Assembly (NCBI GenBank): GCA_963802765.1
Contig: CAWDJZ010000006.1
Coordinates: 124,001 to 188,000, forward strand
Source of the DNA: Gaiellasilicea sp963802765
GTDB lineage: Bacteria; Actinomycetota; Thermoleophilia; Gaiellales; Gaiellaceae
Length of the DNA: 64,000 nucleotides
Direction of reading: 5' to 3'
Below the pieces are notes generated by a model, which was not told the DNA's origin, searched no databases, and worked only from the letters and a program-made list of their open reading frames with translations. A program made the position numbers and the translations under genes. Shown in pieces: positions 32,418-42,365 of the stretch (its first letter is position 1; every line of letters begins with the position of its first letter).

Positions 32418-33849
32418 CCGTCACGGACGCCTCGACGGCCTTCCCGTCCTTTGCGAACGCGCGCGCAGTGAGGCGGTGCGGCCCGGGGGATTCCGCGTCC
32501 GCGTTCCAGCCGAGCGTGTAGGGAGCGGCCACGTCCGTGCCTCGCGGCACGCCGTCGACGCGGAACTCGACGTGCTTCGCCGGGCCGGCCGTATCGACGC
32601 GCCAGATAACGAGCCCGGTCACCTCCTGGCCCTCCGCGACGCTCTGCGAGAGGATTCTGAGCGCGGGCGGAGGCGCAGGTTTCGTCGGGGCCGGCCTAGG
32701 TTTGGTGGGCTTGGGCTTCACCGGCAGCCTGGCGCCGGCGACGAGCGGGATGCGCCGCCGCGCGACTCTCCCGTCGGCCGAGGTCGCGACGGCCTCGAGC
32801 ACGTGCTTGCCGCGCTTCGCGCGCTTCGCGTTCCAGGCGAACGTGAACGGCGGCTTCGTGTCGACCGCGCGGCGATGTCCGTCGACCTTGAACACGACGC
32901 GCGTGGCCTTCGAGCCCCACGGCCGGACGCGGAGCTTGACCGTGCCCAGCGCCCGCGTCCACGGTCGCGCGCCGGCGCTCGTGAGTGCGAACGCCCTGTT
33001 GTCGACGACGATCGTCTTCCGGGCGATGTCGTAGCGGCCCGGCCCGGCGACACCCTGCACCTGCAGCACGTGCCGCCCGTTGCCGAGCCTCGTCGTGTTC
33101 AGGCGGCCGGCGTACGTGAACGGGGGTTGCCGGTCGACCCGCAGCACCCGGCCGTCGACGGCGAACTCGACTCGGCGGATGTCGCCCGTCGCCTTCGCTC
33201 GCCACGGGATGATGCCGCGCAGACGGCCGGCCGGTACGACCGGGACAACGCTCAGCTTCTGGACGCCCGCGTAGCGGCGGACGAGCCGCAGGTAGTAGTC
33301 CCACTTCCAGCGCGGCCCCGGATCCGTGTGATGTGAGGCGCCGCCGAGGCCGCCGCCTGGCGCCGGCACGTTCGCGTGCCCGATGAAGTGCCTCCGGTTG
33401 ATCGGCATGAGCGCCCGCCGGGCGATCCACGCCGCCAGGCGCGCAGACGCGTGGTACTGCGCGTTCGTGAAGCCTCCAGGGCCGTAGGTGAAGCCCTCGT
33501 GCTCGATCCCGACCGACTGCGTGTTCACCTTCCAGTTGCCCGCGTGCCAGGCGACGTCGGAGAGGTGAACGAGTTGGACGATCTTGCCGCGGCGGCCGAC
33601 GACGAAGTGGGAGGAGGCGTGCGCACGAGGGCTTTGGAGCCAGCGCACGGAGCCCCAGAAGGCGCCCTCGGTGACGTGGACGACGACCTTGTCGAGCGAC
33701 TCGATGCCGCGGTGTGACTTGGTGAAGTTGCCCTCGCCCTTGAGCCAGGCGACCGGCGGTCGGGCGGCGACCGTCGCTTCCGCCGCCGGAACCGCGACGC
33801 ACGAGGCCGCAATCGCCGCGGCGAGGACTTGCACCCTTCGGAGACCCAC
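32374..33849 (-). CDS. Secreted N-acetylmuramoyl-L-alanine amidase with Ig-like repeats
   Basis: A 491-aa exported amidase. After a signal peptide (VQVLAAAIAASCVAVPAAEA) comes an Amidase_2 domain: VVVHVTEGAFWGSVRWLQ (first zinc histidine), SSHFVVGRRGKIVQLVHLSD, VGIEHEGF, and HFIGHANVP (later histidine). Three Ig-like modules follow (GDIRRVEFAVDGRVLRVDRQ; TRVVFKVDGHRRAVDTKPPF; KHVEFRVDGVPRGTDVAAPY), with a Pro/Lys-rich linker before the last. It cleaves between MurNAc and the peptide stem. The ATG at 33849 has a TGGGTCTCC-type context. Confidence 0.88.
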   Translation of the reverse strand: MGLRRVQVLAAAIAASCVAVPAAEATVAARPPVAWLKGEGNFTKSHRGIESLDKVVVHVTEGAFWGSVRWLQSPRAHASSHFVVGRRGKIVQLVHLSDVAWHAGNWKVNTQSVGIEHEGFTYGPGGFTNAQYHASARLAAWIARRALMPINRRHFIGHANVPAPGGGLGGASHHTDPGPRWKWDYYLRLVRRYAGVQKLSVVPVVPAGRLRGIIPWRAKATGDIRRVEFAVDGRVLRVDRQPPFTYAGRLNTTRLGNGRHVLQVQGVAGPGRYDIARKTIVVDNRAFALTSAGARPWTRALGTVKLRVRPWGSKATRVVFKVDGHRRAVDTKPPFTFAWNAKRAKRGKHVLEAVATSADGRVARRRIPLVAGARLPVKPKPTKPRPAPTKPAPPPALRILSQSVAEGQEVTGLVIWRVDTAGPAKHVEFRVDGVPRGTDVAAPYTLGWNADAESPGPHRLTARAFAKDGKAVEASVTVTVPEPPGSGTATP

Positions 33850-33880
33850 CCCGGCTCAGACTAGCGGCGCCGGCGCCCGC

Positions 33881-33930
33881 TTGACGCCCCCTGACGGGGG
33901 ACTCTAGACTATTGACTGACTAGTCAATCG
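33881..33930 (+). promoter_or_regulatory. Promoter and FadR-type operator of the acyl-CoA dehydrogenase gene
   Basis: A -35 TTGACG (33881-33886), 18-bp spacer containing the hairpin CCCCC/GGGGG, and a -10 TAGACT (33905-33910) are followed at once by ATTGACT-GACT-AGTCAAT (33911-33928). The sequence TGACTGACTAGTCAATCG (33913-33930) matches 15 of 18 positions of the Bacillus FadR consensus as remembered. It would block transcription when acyl-CoA is absent. The regulator at 25702 is a candidate. Confidence 0.65.
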
Positions 33931-33964
33931 ACCACACGTTTCCACGCACGCAGAGGAGATGAGC

Positions 33965-35143
<1,179 letters not shown>

Positions 35144-35145
35144 GC

Positions 35146-35185
35146 TTGAATTCGGATACCGTCGGTACTAGAATACCGCCGGTAT
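35146..35185 (+). promoter_or_regulatory. Self-regulated promoter of the second TetR gene
   Basis: A -35 TTGAAT (35146-35151), 17-bp spacer and -10 TAGAAT (35169-35174) form a near-consensus promoter. Two palindromes, ATACCGTCGGTAC (35156-35168) in the spacer and ATACCGCCGGTAT (35173-35185) over the start site, are spaced 17 bp centre to centre. The predicted transcript begins about 9 bases before the ATG at 35190, with no ribosome-binding site. Confidence 0.75.
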
Positions 35186-35189
35186 CCCA

Positions 35190-35822
35190 ATGGCGACCAT
35201 ACGCACCACTCGCCGCGACAGCCAGGCTCGGACGCGCGCCGACCTGATCGCCGCCGCTCGGCAGGTCTTCCTGGCCCGCGGCTTCCACGCTGCGACCCTG
35301 GAGGAGATCGCCGAGCGGGCGGGCTACACGAAGGGCGCCGTCTACTCGAACTTCCGCGGCAAGGACGACCTCTTCCTCGCCCTGCTCGCCGAGCACTACG
35401 CGAACCGGGCCAAGACGTACGCGGGGGTCATGGTCGGCTCGGAGGACATCGAGGAGACGTACCGCGCTATTGCACGCGTCATGCTCGAGGCCTACGCGCA
35501 AGAGCCCCGCTGGTGGCCGCTGATCTCCGACTTTTCCACCCACGCGTCGCGGAACCCTGCGCTGCTCGAGCGGCTGCGGGCGATCCGGGAGGCGTACCTG
35601 GACGTGCTCGCGACCACGATCGAGGCCGTGTGTGCCCGGCACGGGATCACATACCTGCTCCCGGCGCGGGAGGTCGCGCGGGGCACGGGCGCGCTCATGC
35701 GCGGCATGGCCGTGGAGTGGGCGATCGACCCTGCGGGCGCGGACGGGCGCGTCTTCGAGGAGATGCACGCCGCGTATCTGCGGGGACTCGCCGTTCCCCT
35801 GCACGAGAGGAGCACCGCATGA
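35190..35822 (+). CDS. TetR family transcriptional regulator
   Basis: A 210-aa TetR repressor. The HTH region is DLIAAARQVFLARGFHAATL with GYTKGAVYSNFRGKDDLFLA, and the C-terminal ligand domain is specific to the protein. Two ATACCGNCGGTAT palindromes lie immediately upstream within the promoter, so autorepression is likely. The start has no ribosome-binding site, fitting a leaderless mRNA. Its stop overlaps the ATG of the next gene (ATGA). The ligand is unknown; the flanking genes suggest an acyl-CoA or aromatic acid intermediate. Confidence 0.88.
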   Translation: MATIRTTRRDSQARTRADLIAAARQVFLARGFHAATLEEIAERAGYTKGAVYSNFRGKDDLFLALLAEHYANRAKTYAGVMVGSEDIEETYRAIARVMLEAYAQEPRWWPLISDFSTHASRNPALLERLRAIREAYLDVLATTIEAVCARHGITYLLPAREVARGTGALMRGMAVEWAIDPAGADGRVFEEMHAAYLRGLAVPLHERSTA

Positions 35823-36573
35823 CAATCGCCGCCACATCGACCAAAACGAGCCCCGACGCGCTACGCGCGCGAGCGGGCGAGATCGTCGCCCGCGACCGCT
35901 GGTCGCGGGAGCAGCTGCTCGAATTGCAGCAGACACGACTCCGTGCCCTGCTCGCCCACGCGGCCGAGCGCTCGCCGTACTACCGCGAGGCGCTCGGCCC
36001 CGACGGGCACGAAGCCCCGCTCGAGGAGCTGCCGACACCGCCGGAGCCCCTCTTGATGGAGCAGTTCGACCGGATCGTCACCGATCCGGCGCTGCGGCTC
36101 GCCGACCTCGAGGCGTTCCTCGCCCACGCCGAGCCGGGTGAGGCCTATCGCGGCTGGTACCGCGTGTTCGCGACCTCGGGCTCGACCGGGGTCCCGGGGC
36201 TGTTCGTCTACGGGCAGGACGAGTTCGCGCGTTGGATCGCCGTGGGTCTCGCGGCGTTCGCGCGGGCGGGGTGACGCCGCAGACGCGTCTGGTCGCGATC
36301 GGCGCACCCGGCGACGTGCACATCACGCGTCAGCTCTTCGCCGCGTTCCAGGCCGGGCGTGAGGGGGTGCCACGCCTGAGCGCGACGACGCCGCTCGACG
36401 AGATGGCCGACGTGCTCAACGAGTACCGGCCCGACCGCGTCCGAATCGCCATCGCCCGCGAGCTCGAGGCGGCCGGCGCGGCGCCGACCACGATCCGGGT
36501 CGAGCCCGTCGACGAGATCGAGCGCGAGCCCGGTCAGGCGGCGAAGCTGAAGCTGGTGACCTCCGCTCGCTGA
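35819..36573 (+). pseudogene. Phenylacetate-CoA ligase-like protein, remnant with frameshift and internal deletion
   Basis: An adenylate-forming (PaaK-like) gene reduced to about 251 codons. The first part (ATG 35819) has ERSPYYREALGP and the P-loop VFATSGSTGVPGLFVYGQD, then stops at a TGA near 36272. In another frame follow TRLVAIGAPGDVHITRQL and LSATTPLDEMADVLNEYRP, which run straight into a family C-terminus (RVRIAIARELEAAGAAPTTI, EPGQAAKLKLVTSAR). Relatives are about 430-450 aa, so roughly 200 residues of the middle are missing. A single indel cannot explain that, which supports real decay. Confidence 0.75.
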
Positions 36574-36581
36574 CGCGCGGG

Positions 36582-37762
36582 CTACCGCGCCAGCTCGCGC
36601 TGGAACGGGGGCAGGAAGCCCGGTGAGAAGCGAGCGTCGCCGACCCACTCGGCGACGCGCTTCGCCTCCGCCTCGATCGCAGCGACGGCGTCGGCGCCGA
36701 CGTCCTCGAGCAGCTTGAAGACGATCTCGCCGTCGCGGCGCTGGCTCCAGCCGCCGACGACGCGGCCGTCCCACCAGATCGGTAGGGCCGGCGTTGCCGT
36801 TCGAGTCGAAGAGCGTCGGCCCGTGCGGGCCCAGGTACCACTCGCGCTCCTTCCAGCCCATCGTCGTCGGGTCGAGCGTGGGGAGGAGCGCGGCGGACGG
36901 CTCGGGCGGAGCCGTCGGCTCGAGGTCGTCAGCGAGCACGACGCCGGTCGCGCCACCGAGGTCGACCTCGGCGTGCGGGATCGCCGCCAGCGCGCCGCGC
37001 GTCTCGCGCGCCGTCCAGCCCGTCCACCAGCGCATGTCCGCCTCGGTCGCCGGTCCGAACGCGGCGAGCCAGCGGCGCAGCAGCTCGGCCTGCGCCTCGC
37101 GCGACGTCGCAGCTCCTCGATCGGGCCGCCGAGCCAAGTCTTCGGTCGTCACCCAGCGGAACTGCGGGCTGATCCAGGTGCCGCGCGGGCGGCCGCGGAC
37201 GAGCAGTCCCTCCATCGCGAGCTGCGGCAGCACGCGGGCGCCCGCGCTCTGGGTCGATCGCCCACCTGCCGCTCCCGAAGCGAAGCTTCTTCGCGAGCAG
37301 CGGCACGTCGGCGACGACCTCGCTCGTCATCGCCTCGCCGCGCGCCTCGAGCGGCGGCGAGCGCCGCCTTGCCCGCCCGGGTCGATCCAGGCGCCCGGCC
37401 GCGTCGAGACGCCGCTGTCCCGGACGTAGCCCTCGAGCCGCTTCCGCTCGCGTCGCTGCGACCGCTCGCGTCGCGGCCGCGAAGACGACCGGGACGAGCT
37501 CGCGCGGGACGGCCCACAGCGTCCGGCGCATCGCGAGCAGGCGCACGAGCCGCCGCTCGTCGTAGAGCGCGCGTTCGACGTCGGCGGGCGCGACGCCGTC
37601 GCTGCGCGCCCGGATCGAGAGGAAGACCGTGACCGCATCGGTCGCGTGCAGGCAGACGAGCGAGCGCGCGACCTCGAGTGGGTCGTCCGCGCGGGCAGTC
37701 CGGGTCGAGCCGGTGGCGCGGACGAGCCGCGCGCGCCGCTCGGCGGCGTCGATCCTCTGCAC
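36582..37762 (-). pseudogene. Winged-helix DNA-binding (AlkZ-like/HTH_42) protein, multiply frameshifted
   Basis: Pieces of one protein of about 390 residues lie in order in different frames. These are MQRIDAAERRARLVRATG through LAMRRTLWAVPRELVPVVFA, EGYVRDSGVSTRPGAWIDP, MTSEVVADVPLLAKKLRFGSG, MEGLLVRGRPRGTWISPQFR with WWTGWTARETRGALAA, LLPTLDPTTMGWKEREWYLG, and finally WWDGRVVGGWSQRRDGEI to the stop at 36582. The family includes DNA glycosylases of the AlkZ/YcaQ type and related regulators. Several indels in 1.2 kb point to either decay or a low-quality stretch of sequence. Confidence 0.75.
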
Positions 37763-37789
37763 GCTGCTCTTCTACCGTAGGATCGCCGC

Positions 37790-38626
37790 ATGGCGATCGA
37801 GATCGATCTCTCCGGGCGCGTCGCGCTCGTCACCGGCGGGTCGCGCGGCCTCGGCCGCGCCGACGCTCTCGCGCTCGCCCGTGCCGGCGCCGACGTCGTG
37901 ATCGCGGACATCCAGGTTGAGTCCGACGAGTCGACCGATACGGCCGAGTCGTACGGCGTTCTCGCGCAGGTGGCGAAGGCGCAGGGCATCGTCTACACGG
38001 AGGCGACGGCGAAGGAGATCCAGGAGCTGGGGCGCCGAGCCGCGGCGATCAAGTGCGACGTCACGGACCGGGAGCAGGTGCAGGAGACCGTGGAGCGCGT
38101 CGTCGACGAGTTCGGCTCGGTCGACATCCTGATCAACAACGCGGGCACGCTCGACCACGTCGGCCAGTTCCACGAACAGAACCCGGAGCTCTGGGAACGC
38201 GACCTCCGCGTCAACCTGACCGGCGGCTTCAACTGTGCGCAGGCGGTGTGGCCGCACATGAAGGAGCGGGAGTGGGGCCGGATCATCAACATGGCCTCGG
38301 TTGCGGGCACGCTCGGCGGATTTGGCCAGGCGAGCTACTCGACGACGAAGGCGGGCATCCTCGGCCTGACGCGGACGCTCGCGATGGAGGGCGGCCGCTA
38401 CGGGATCACATCCAATGCGATCGTGCCCGGGATCATCGGCACGGAGGCGTTCCACTTCGCGAACCCGGCGATGAACGAGCGGATCGCGAATCGGACGGTC
38501 TTCAAGCGGCCGGGCGAGCCGGACGACATCGCGAACGCGATCTGCTTCCTCTGCTCCGACCTCGCGAACTACATCACCGGCGTGCAGCTGAACGTCAGCG
38601 GCGGCGTTGAGCTTTTTGTCTTCTAG
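37790..38626 (+). CDS. Short-chain dehydrogenase, mycofactocin-coupled type
   Basis: A 278-aa SDR oxidoreductase. The cofactor motif is VTGGSRGLGRA, followed by an insertion of about 30 residues after the ADIQVESDESTDTA strand, which is the mark of mycofactocin-linked SDRs that hold NAD tightly. The catalytic set is LINNAG, the serine in NMASVAGTLGG and YSTTKAG. Substrate is an alcohol or ketone not identifiable here. No mycofactocin synthesis genes lie in the window. A TACCGT hexamer is 10 bases before the ATG. It overlaps the acyl-CoA dehydrogenase gene. Confidence 0.88.
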   Translation: MAIEIDLSGRVALVTGGSRGLGRADALALARAGADVVIADIQVESDESTDTAESYGVLAQVAKAQGIVYTEATAKEIQELGRRAAAIKCDVTDREQVQETVERVVDEFGSVDILINNAGTLDHVGQFHEQNPELWERDLRVNLTGGFNCAQAVWPHMKEREWGRIINMASVAGTLGGFGQASYSTTKAGILGLTRTLAMEGGRYGITSNAIVPGIIGTEAFHFANPAMNERIANRTVFKRPGEPDDIANAICFLCSDLANYITGVQLNVSGGVELFVF

Positions 38627-39779
38627 GAAAACGGCTGTCGCCGTTTCCCAGGGAATCTCGTTCGAGCTTTCCGGCGAGCAGCGCGAGCTTCAGGCGCTTG
38701 CGCACGAGTTCGCCGAACGCGAGCTGCGGCCGGTGGCGCGGGAGTGGGACGAGCGCGAGGACTGCCCGCCGGAGCTGCTCGGGAAGGCGGCGAGGCTCGG
38801 ACTGACCTCGCACGCGATCCCGGCCGAGTACGGCGGCGGCGGCGTCCCGGCGGTCACGTCCGCCCTGATCGCCGAGGAGCTCTCGTGGGGATGTGCCGGG
38901 CTCGCCGCGCCGATCGGCGCGACGATGTTCCCCGTCCGGCCGCTCCTGCGCTCCGGCACGGCCGAGCAGAAGGAGCGCTGGCTGACGCGGCTCGCGTCGG
39001 AGGAGGGATGCCTCGCCGCGATCGCGTTTACCGAGCCTGGCGCGGGCTCCGACGTGGCGGCCATCCAGACCACGGCCCGCCGGGAGGGCGACGAGTACGT
39101 CCTGAACGGCGAGAAGTGCTACGTCACGAACGGGGGCATCGCGGAGCTGACGATCGTCTTCGCGAAGCTCGACGGCGCGATCACCGCCTTCCTCCTCGAG
39201 GACGGCGACCGCGGGGTCACGGCCGGGCGCAAGGAGCCGAAGCTCGGGCTCCGCGCCTCCTACACCGGCTCGATCCTGCTCGACGAGGCGCGGGTCCCGG
39301 CCGACCGCCTACTGGGCGAGGAGGGCGAGGGCTTCGCGATCGCCATGGACTTCTTCATGCACTCGCGGCCGCAAGTCGCCGCGTCGGCGCTCGGAATTGC
39401 CCGGGCGGCGTCCGAGTACGCCACCGACTACGCCAACGAGCGCCGCGCCTTCGGGAAGCCCCTGCTGGCCAGGCAGGGCGTCTCTTTCAAGCTCGCCGAC
39501 ATGGCGATGCAGGTCGAAGCCGCTCGTCTGCTCGTCTGGCGGGCCGCCGCGGCGCTCGATGCAGGAGAAGATGCGGGTCTCCTCGGCTCTTTTGCGAAAG
39601 CGTTCGCGGCCGACGCCGCGATGAGCATCACGACCGACGCTGTGCAGGTTCTCGGCGGGGCCGGGATCATGCGCGACCATCCGGTCGAGAAGTGGATGCG
39701 CGACGCGAAGGTGCTCCAGATCGTCGAGGGAACGTCGGAGATCCAGCGGCACGTGATCGTCCAGTACCTCCGGCGCTGA
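38607..39779 (+). CDS. Acyl-CoA dehydrogenase
   Basis: A 390-aa FAD-dependent acyl-CoA dehydrogenase. The series is SGEQRELQALAHEFAEREL, IAFTEPGAGSDVAAIQTTAR, YVTNGGIAELTIVFAKLD, FFMHSRPQVAASALGIARAA, VLGGAGIMRDHPVEKWMRDA and QIVEGTSEIQRHVIVQYLRR with the catalytic glutamate. The start is uncertain: TTG at 38607 overlaps the SDR gene by 20 bp, and another TTG three codons on is equally possible. No good ribosome-binding site is visible. It probably shares a transcript with the SDR. Confidence 0.9.
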   Translation: MSFLSSRKTAVAVSQGISFELSGEQRELQALAHEFAERELRPVAREWDEREDCPPELLGKAARLGLTSHAIPAEYGGGGVPAVTSALIAEELSWGCAGLAAPIGATMFPVRPLLRSGTAEQKERWLTRLASEEGCLAAIAFTEPGAGSDVAAIQTTARREGDEYVLNGEKCYVTNGGIAELTIVFAKLDGAITAFLLEDGDRGVTAGRKEPKLGLRASYTGSILLDEARVPADRLLGEEGEGFAIAMDFFMHSRPQVAASALGIARAASEYATDYANERRAFGKPLLARQGVSFKLADMAMQVEAARLLVWRAAAALDAGEDAGLLGSFAKAFAADAAMSITTDAVQVLGGAGIMRDHPVEKWMRDAKVLQIVEGTSEIQRHVIVQYLRR

Positions 39780-39800
39780 CGATCTGCGGTCGCCGGATCC

Positions 39801-41759
39801 TTGCGAAATCTGCACGAAAAGCTGACCTGGACCGCCGGTACACTCCACGACTTCGTGCAGGTCGATGCAACCTCCGTCGCCGGTTCCGCGCAACGGCGCT
39901 CCGCCCGTGTCGTCGCCCGCTGGGTGCTGGTCGCGCTCGCGCTACTCGCCGTTCTCGTCGCGCTCGTCGGTCTCGCCTTCGCCGGCTCGACCGCGCGCAT
40001 CGCCGACGGCGTGGCGATCGCCGGCGTCGACGTCGGCGGGCTGACACAGAAGGAGGCGCAGACGCTGCTCGAGCGCCGCTTCGCCGCGGTCGCGCGGGTG
40101 CCGATCGTGTTCGTGGCAGGGGAGAAGCGTTTCCCGATCAAGGCGACGATGCTGAGTGTGGAGGCCGACTGGGCCTCGGCGCTCGAGACCGCCGCCCGCG
40201 AGGGCCAGGGCTTCGGCCCGGTGCGGGGCTTCCGCCGGCTCCAGGCGCGGTTCTTCGGCGCCGAGATCTCGCCGCCCGTGCAGGCGTACGGCGCGGCTCT
40301 CGACTACAAGGTGGACAGGATCGCGCGGGAGGTCGACCGCAGGCATGTCGAGGCGAAGCTTGTGCGCCGCGGGTTGTCGATCGAGGTCGTCCGCGGTCAG
40401 TCCGGGCTCCGTCTCGATCGGAAGGCCGCCCAGGCCACGATCGTCCGGTCGCTCGCCCGGTTCGAGCGGGGCAGTGTGATCGCCCTCCCGATCGTCGTCG
40501 ACCCGGTGCAGGTCGGTGCGGCCGACCTGGCACCCGCGGCGCGCCAGGCGAAGACGGCGCTCTCGGCGCCCGTCCGGCTCGAGTACGAGGGCGTGCGCTG
40601 GCGGCTGCCGCGCTGGAGGATCGCGGAGCTGCTTTCTCTCCCCGCCGCGGGGAAGACACGCCTGGCGATCGCCGGCCCGGGCGCGGAATCGTGGTTCGCC
40701 AGGCTGCGCAAGGCGGTCGAGCGTGCCCCGGTGGACGCGGGCTTCGCGGCCGTCGGCGACGAGGTGCGGGTCGTCCCGGCGAAGGACGGCCTCGCCGTGG
40801 ACGTGCCGGCGACGGCGGCGGCGCTGCTCGCCGCGGCGACCTCTCCGGCGACGCGCACGGCCCAGCTCTCCGTGCGCACGGCCGAGGCCGAGCGCACCAC
40901 GGCCGAGGCGACTGCGATGGGGATCGAGCGGCCTCTCTCGTCCTACACGACGCTCTACGCGGGCACGTCCGACCGGATCACGAACCTGCAGCTCGCTGTC
41001 GGGCTCGTGAACGGCGCCGTCGTCGCACCGGGCGCGACGTTCTCGTTCAACGACCGCGTCGGCCAGCGCACGACCGACCGTGGCTTCCGGTCGGCGCCCG
41101 TGATCATCAAGGACGAGTACGAGGAGGCTGTGGGCGGCGGCGTCTCGCAGGTGGCCACGACCGTCTTCAACGCGGCCTGGGAGGCGGGGCTGAAGATCGC
41201 GGAGCGGAACCCGCACTCGCTCTACATCAGCCGCTACCAGACCGGTCGCGACGCGACGGTCAACTACCCCGACCTCGACCTCAAGTTCGTCAACGACACG
41301 AAGAACTGGATCTACATCGCCGGGGCATCCGGCGATGCCGGGATCACGGTCTCGATCTACGGCGGCGGCGCCGAGCGGCGCGTCGAGAGCGGCACCGGCA
41401 CGCTTCGCGAGACCGGCCCCGCTCCGCTCCGGCGCGTCCCCGACCCGCTGCTGCTGCGGGGCGAGACGGTGATCGAGGCGGAGGGCACTCCGGCGACCAC
41501 GACGTCGGTCACCCGCAAGGTCTACACCGACGTCGGGCAGCTCTTGTACGACGAGACCTGGACGACGAACTACCGCGGCGAGTATCGCGTCGTCCGCTTC
41601 GGTACGAAGCCGCCGCCGCCACCTCCCGCGAAGCCGAAGCCGGCCGACAAGCCGAAGCCACCGCCGGAGGACGAGGTGCCGCCGCAGTCCGAGACCGAGC
41701 CGGTCCCGGTCGAGCGCGAGCCGGTCACGCCGGAGCCGCCGGTCCCGCCTCGGCCCTAG
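39801..41759 (+). CDS. VanW-domain membrane-anchored cell-wall protein
   Basis: A 652-aa protein with one transmembrane helix near residues 40-62 (VLVALALLAVLVALVGLAFA) and a large outer part. It contains YoaR-type peptidoglycan-binding modules (GVAIAGVDVGGLTQKEAQTL; later PATAAALLAAATSPATRTAQ) and a VanW domain (LQLAVGLVNGAVVAPGATFS, FNDRVGQRTTDRGFRSAPVI, GGGVSQVATTVFNAAWEAGL). A proline-rich tail of about 60 residues ends it. The TTG start at 39801 has only a weak ribosome-binding site. The role in wall assembly is inferred from the domains. Confidence 0.87.
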   Translation: MRNLHEKLTWTAGTLHDFVQVDATSVAGSAQRRSARVVARWVLVALALLAVLVALVGLAFAGSTARIADGVAIAGVDVGGLTQKEAQTLLERRFAAVARVPIVFVAGEKRFPIKATMLSVEADWASALETAAREGQGFGPVRGFRRLQARFFGAEISPPVQAYGAALDYKVDRIAREVDRRHVEAKLVRRGLSIEVVRGQSGLRLDRKAAQATIVRSLARFERGSVIALPIVVDPVQVGAADLAPAARQAKTALSAPVRLEYEGVRWRLPRWRIAELLSLPAAGKTRLAIAGPGAESWFARLRKAVERAPVDAGFAAVGDEVRVVPAKDGLAVDVPATAAALLAAATSPATRTAQLSVRTAEAERTTAEATAMGIERPLSSYTTLYAGTSDRITNLQLAVGLVNGAVVAPGATFSFNDRVGQRTTDRGFRSAPVIIKDEYEEAVGGGVSQVATTVFNAAWEAGLKIAERNPHSLYISRYQTGRDATVNYPDLDLKFVNDTKNWIYIAGASGDAGITVSIYGGGAERRVESGTGTLRETGPAPLRRVPDPLLLRGETVIEAEGTPATTTSVTRKVYTDVGQLLYDETWTTNYRGEYRVVRFGTKPPPPPPAKPKPADKPKPPPEDEVPPQSETEPVPVEREPVTPEPPVPPRP

Positions 41760-42154
41760 CGATCGCCTCCACGAGGAAGTCGGGGACCCGCGTGGGCCGG
41801 TGCGTGGAGGCAGTTCACGATCGCGTGGGCCGTGTAGCCCTCGGCGATGAGCTCACCGTCCCGCTCGACGGCGTACTCGAAGCGAAAGCGAGCGCCGCGC
41901 AGGCCGACGCAGCGAGCCCGGACTGTCAGTCGATCGTCGAAGCGCGCCGTGCCGTGATAGCGGACGTGCACCTCGGTTGTCAGCGCCTCGATCCCGTGCT
42001 CCCGGATCGACTGGTACCCGCCCGCATGCTCCGCGAGGTACGCGACGCGTGCCACCTCCAGCCAGACCACGAACGAGGCGTGATGCGCGATCCCCTGCGC
42101 GTCCGTCTCGGCGAACCGGACGACGACCTCGGTCGAGAACGCGTAGCCCTCCAT
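41756..42154 (-). CDS. Acyl-CoA thioesterase, YbgC-like hotdog fold
   Basis: A 132-aa 4HBT thioesterase. The active-site aspartate region is RFAETDAQGIAHHASFVVWL, matching the 4-hydroxybenzoyl-CoA thioesterase/YbgC pattern, and RARCVGLRGARFRFEYAVER is the long central beta strand. It hydrolyses acyl-CoA thioesters; chain length is not predictable. Its stop overlaps that of the convergent VanW gene. The ATG at 42154 is 47 bp from the next minus-strand gene. Confidence 0.85.
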   Translation of the reverse strand: MEGYAFSTEVVVRFAETDAQGIAHHASFVVWLEVARVAYLAEHAGGYQSIREHGIEALTTEVHVRYHGTARFDDRLTVRARCVGLRGARFRFEYAVERDGELIAEGYTAHAIVNCLHAPAHAGPRLPRGGDR

Positions 42155-42200
42155 GCGAGGACTCTCGCAGGTGGCCCGGGCTCGCCGGGCCGGTTGCGGC

Positions 42201-42365
42201 TCAGGCGGCGGCGCGTCGCAACGTGCGCTCGTCGAGAACCCGGTGGCAGCCGGAGCAGACCTTCTGCTCGACTTCGTACGGGATCCCGGCGTGCTGGCGC
42301 AGCGCGTGCGCGACCACGGCCTTGTGCCGGTGCAGCGAACGGACCTTCTCGGTGTGGCTCTCCAT
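42201..42365 (-). CDS. Small zinc-ribbon-like protein (54 aa)
   Basis: A basic protein starting MESHTEKVRSLHRHKAVVAH and containing CSGC followed by HRVLDERTLRRAAA. One CxxC pair is visible, with histidines that may complete a metal site. AGAGG lies four bases upstream of the ATG at 42365; an in-frame ATG at 42410 is also possible. It is not assigned to a known family. The context with the thioesterase downstream suggests a shared transcript. Confidence 0.65.
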   Translation of the reverse strand: MESHTEKVRSLHRHKAVVAHALRQHAGIPYEVEQKVCSGCHRVLDERTLRRAAA

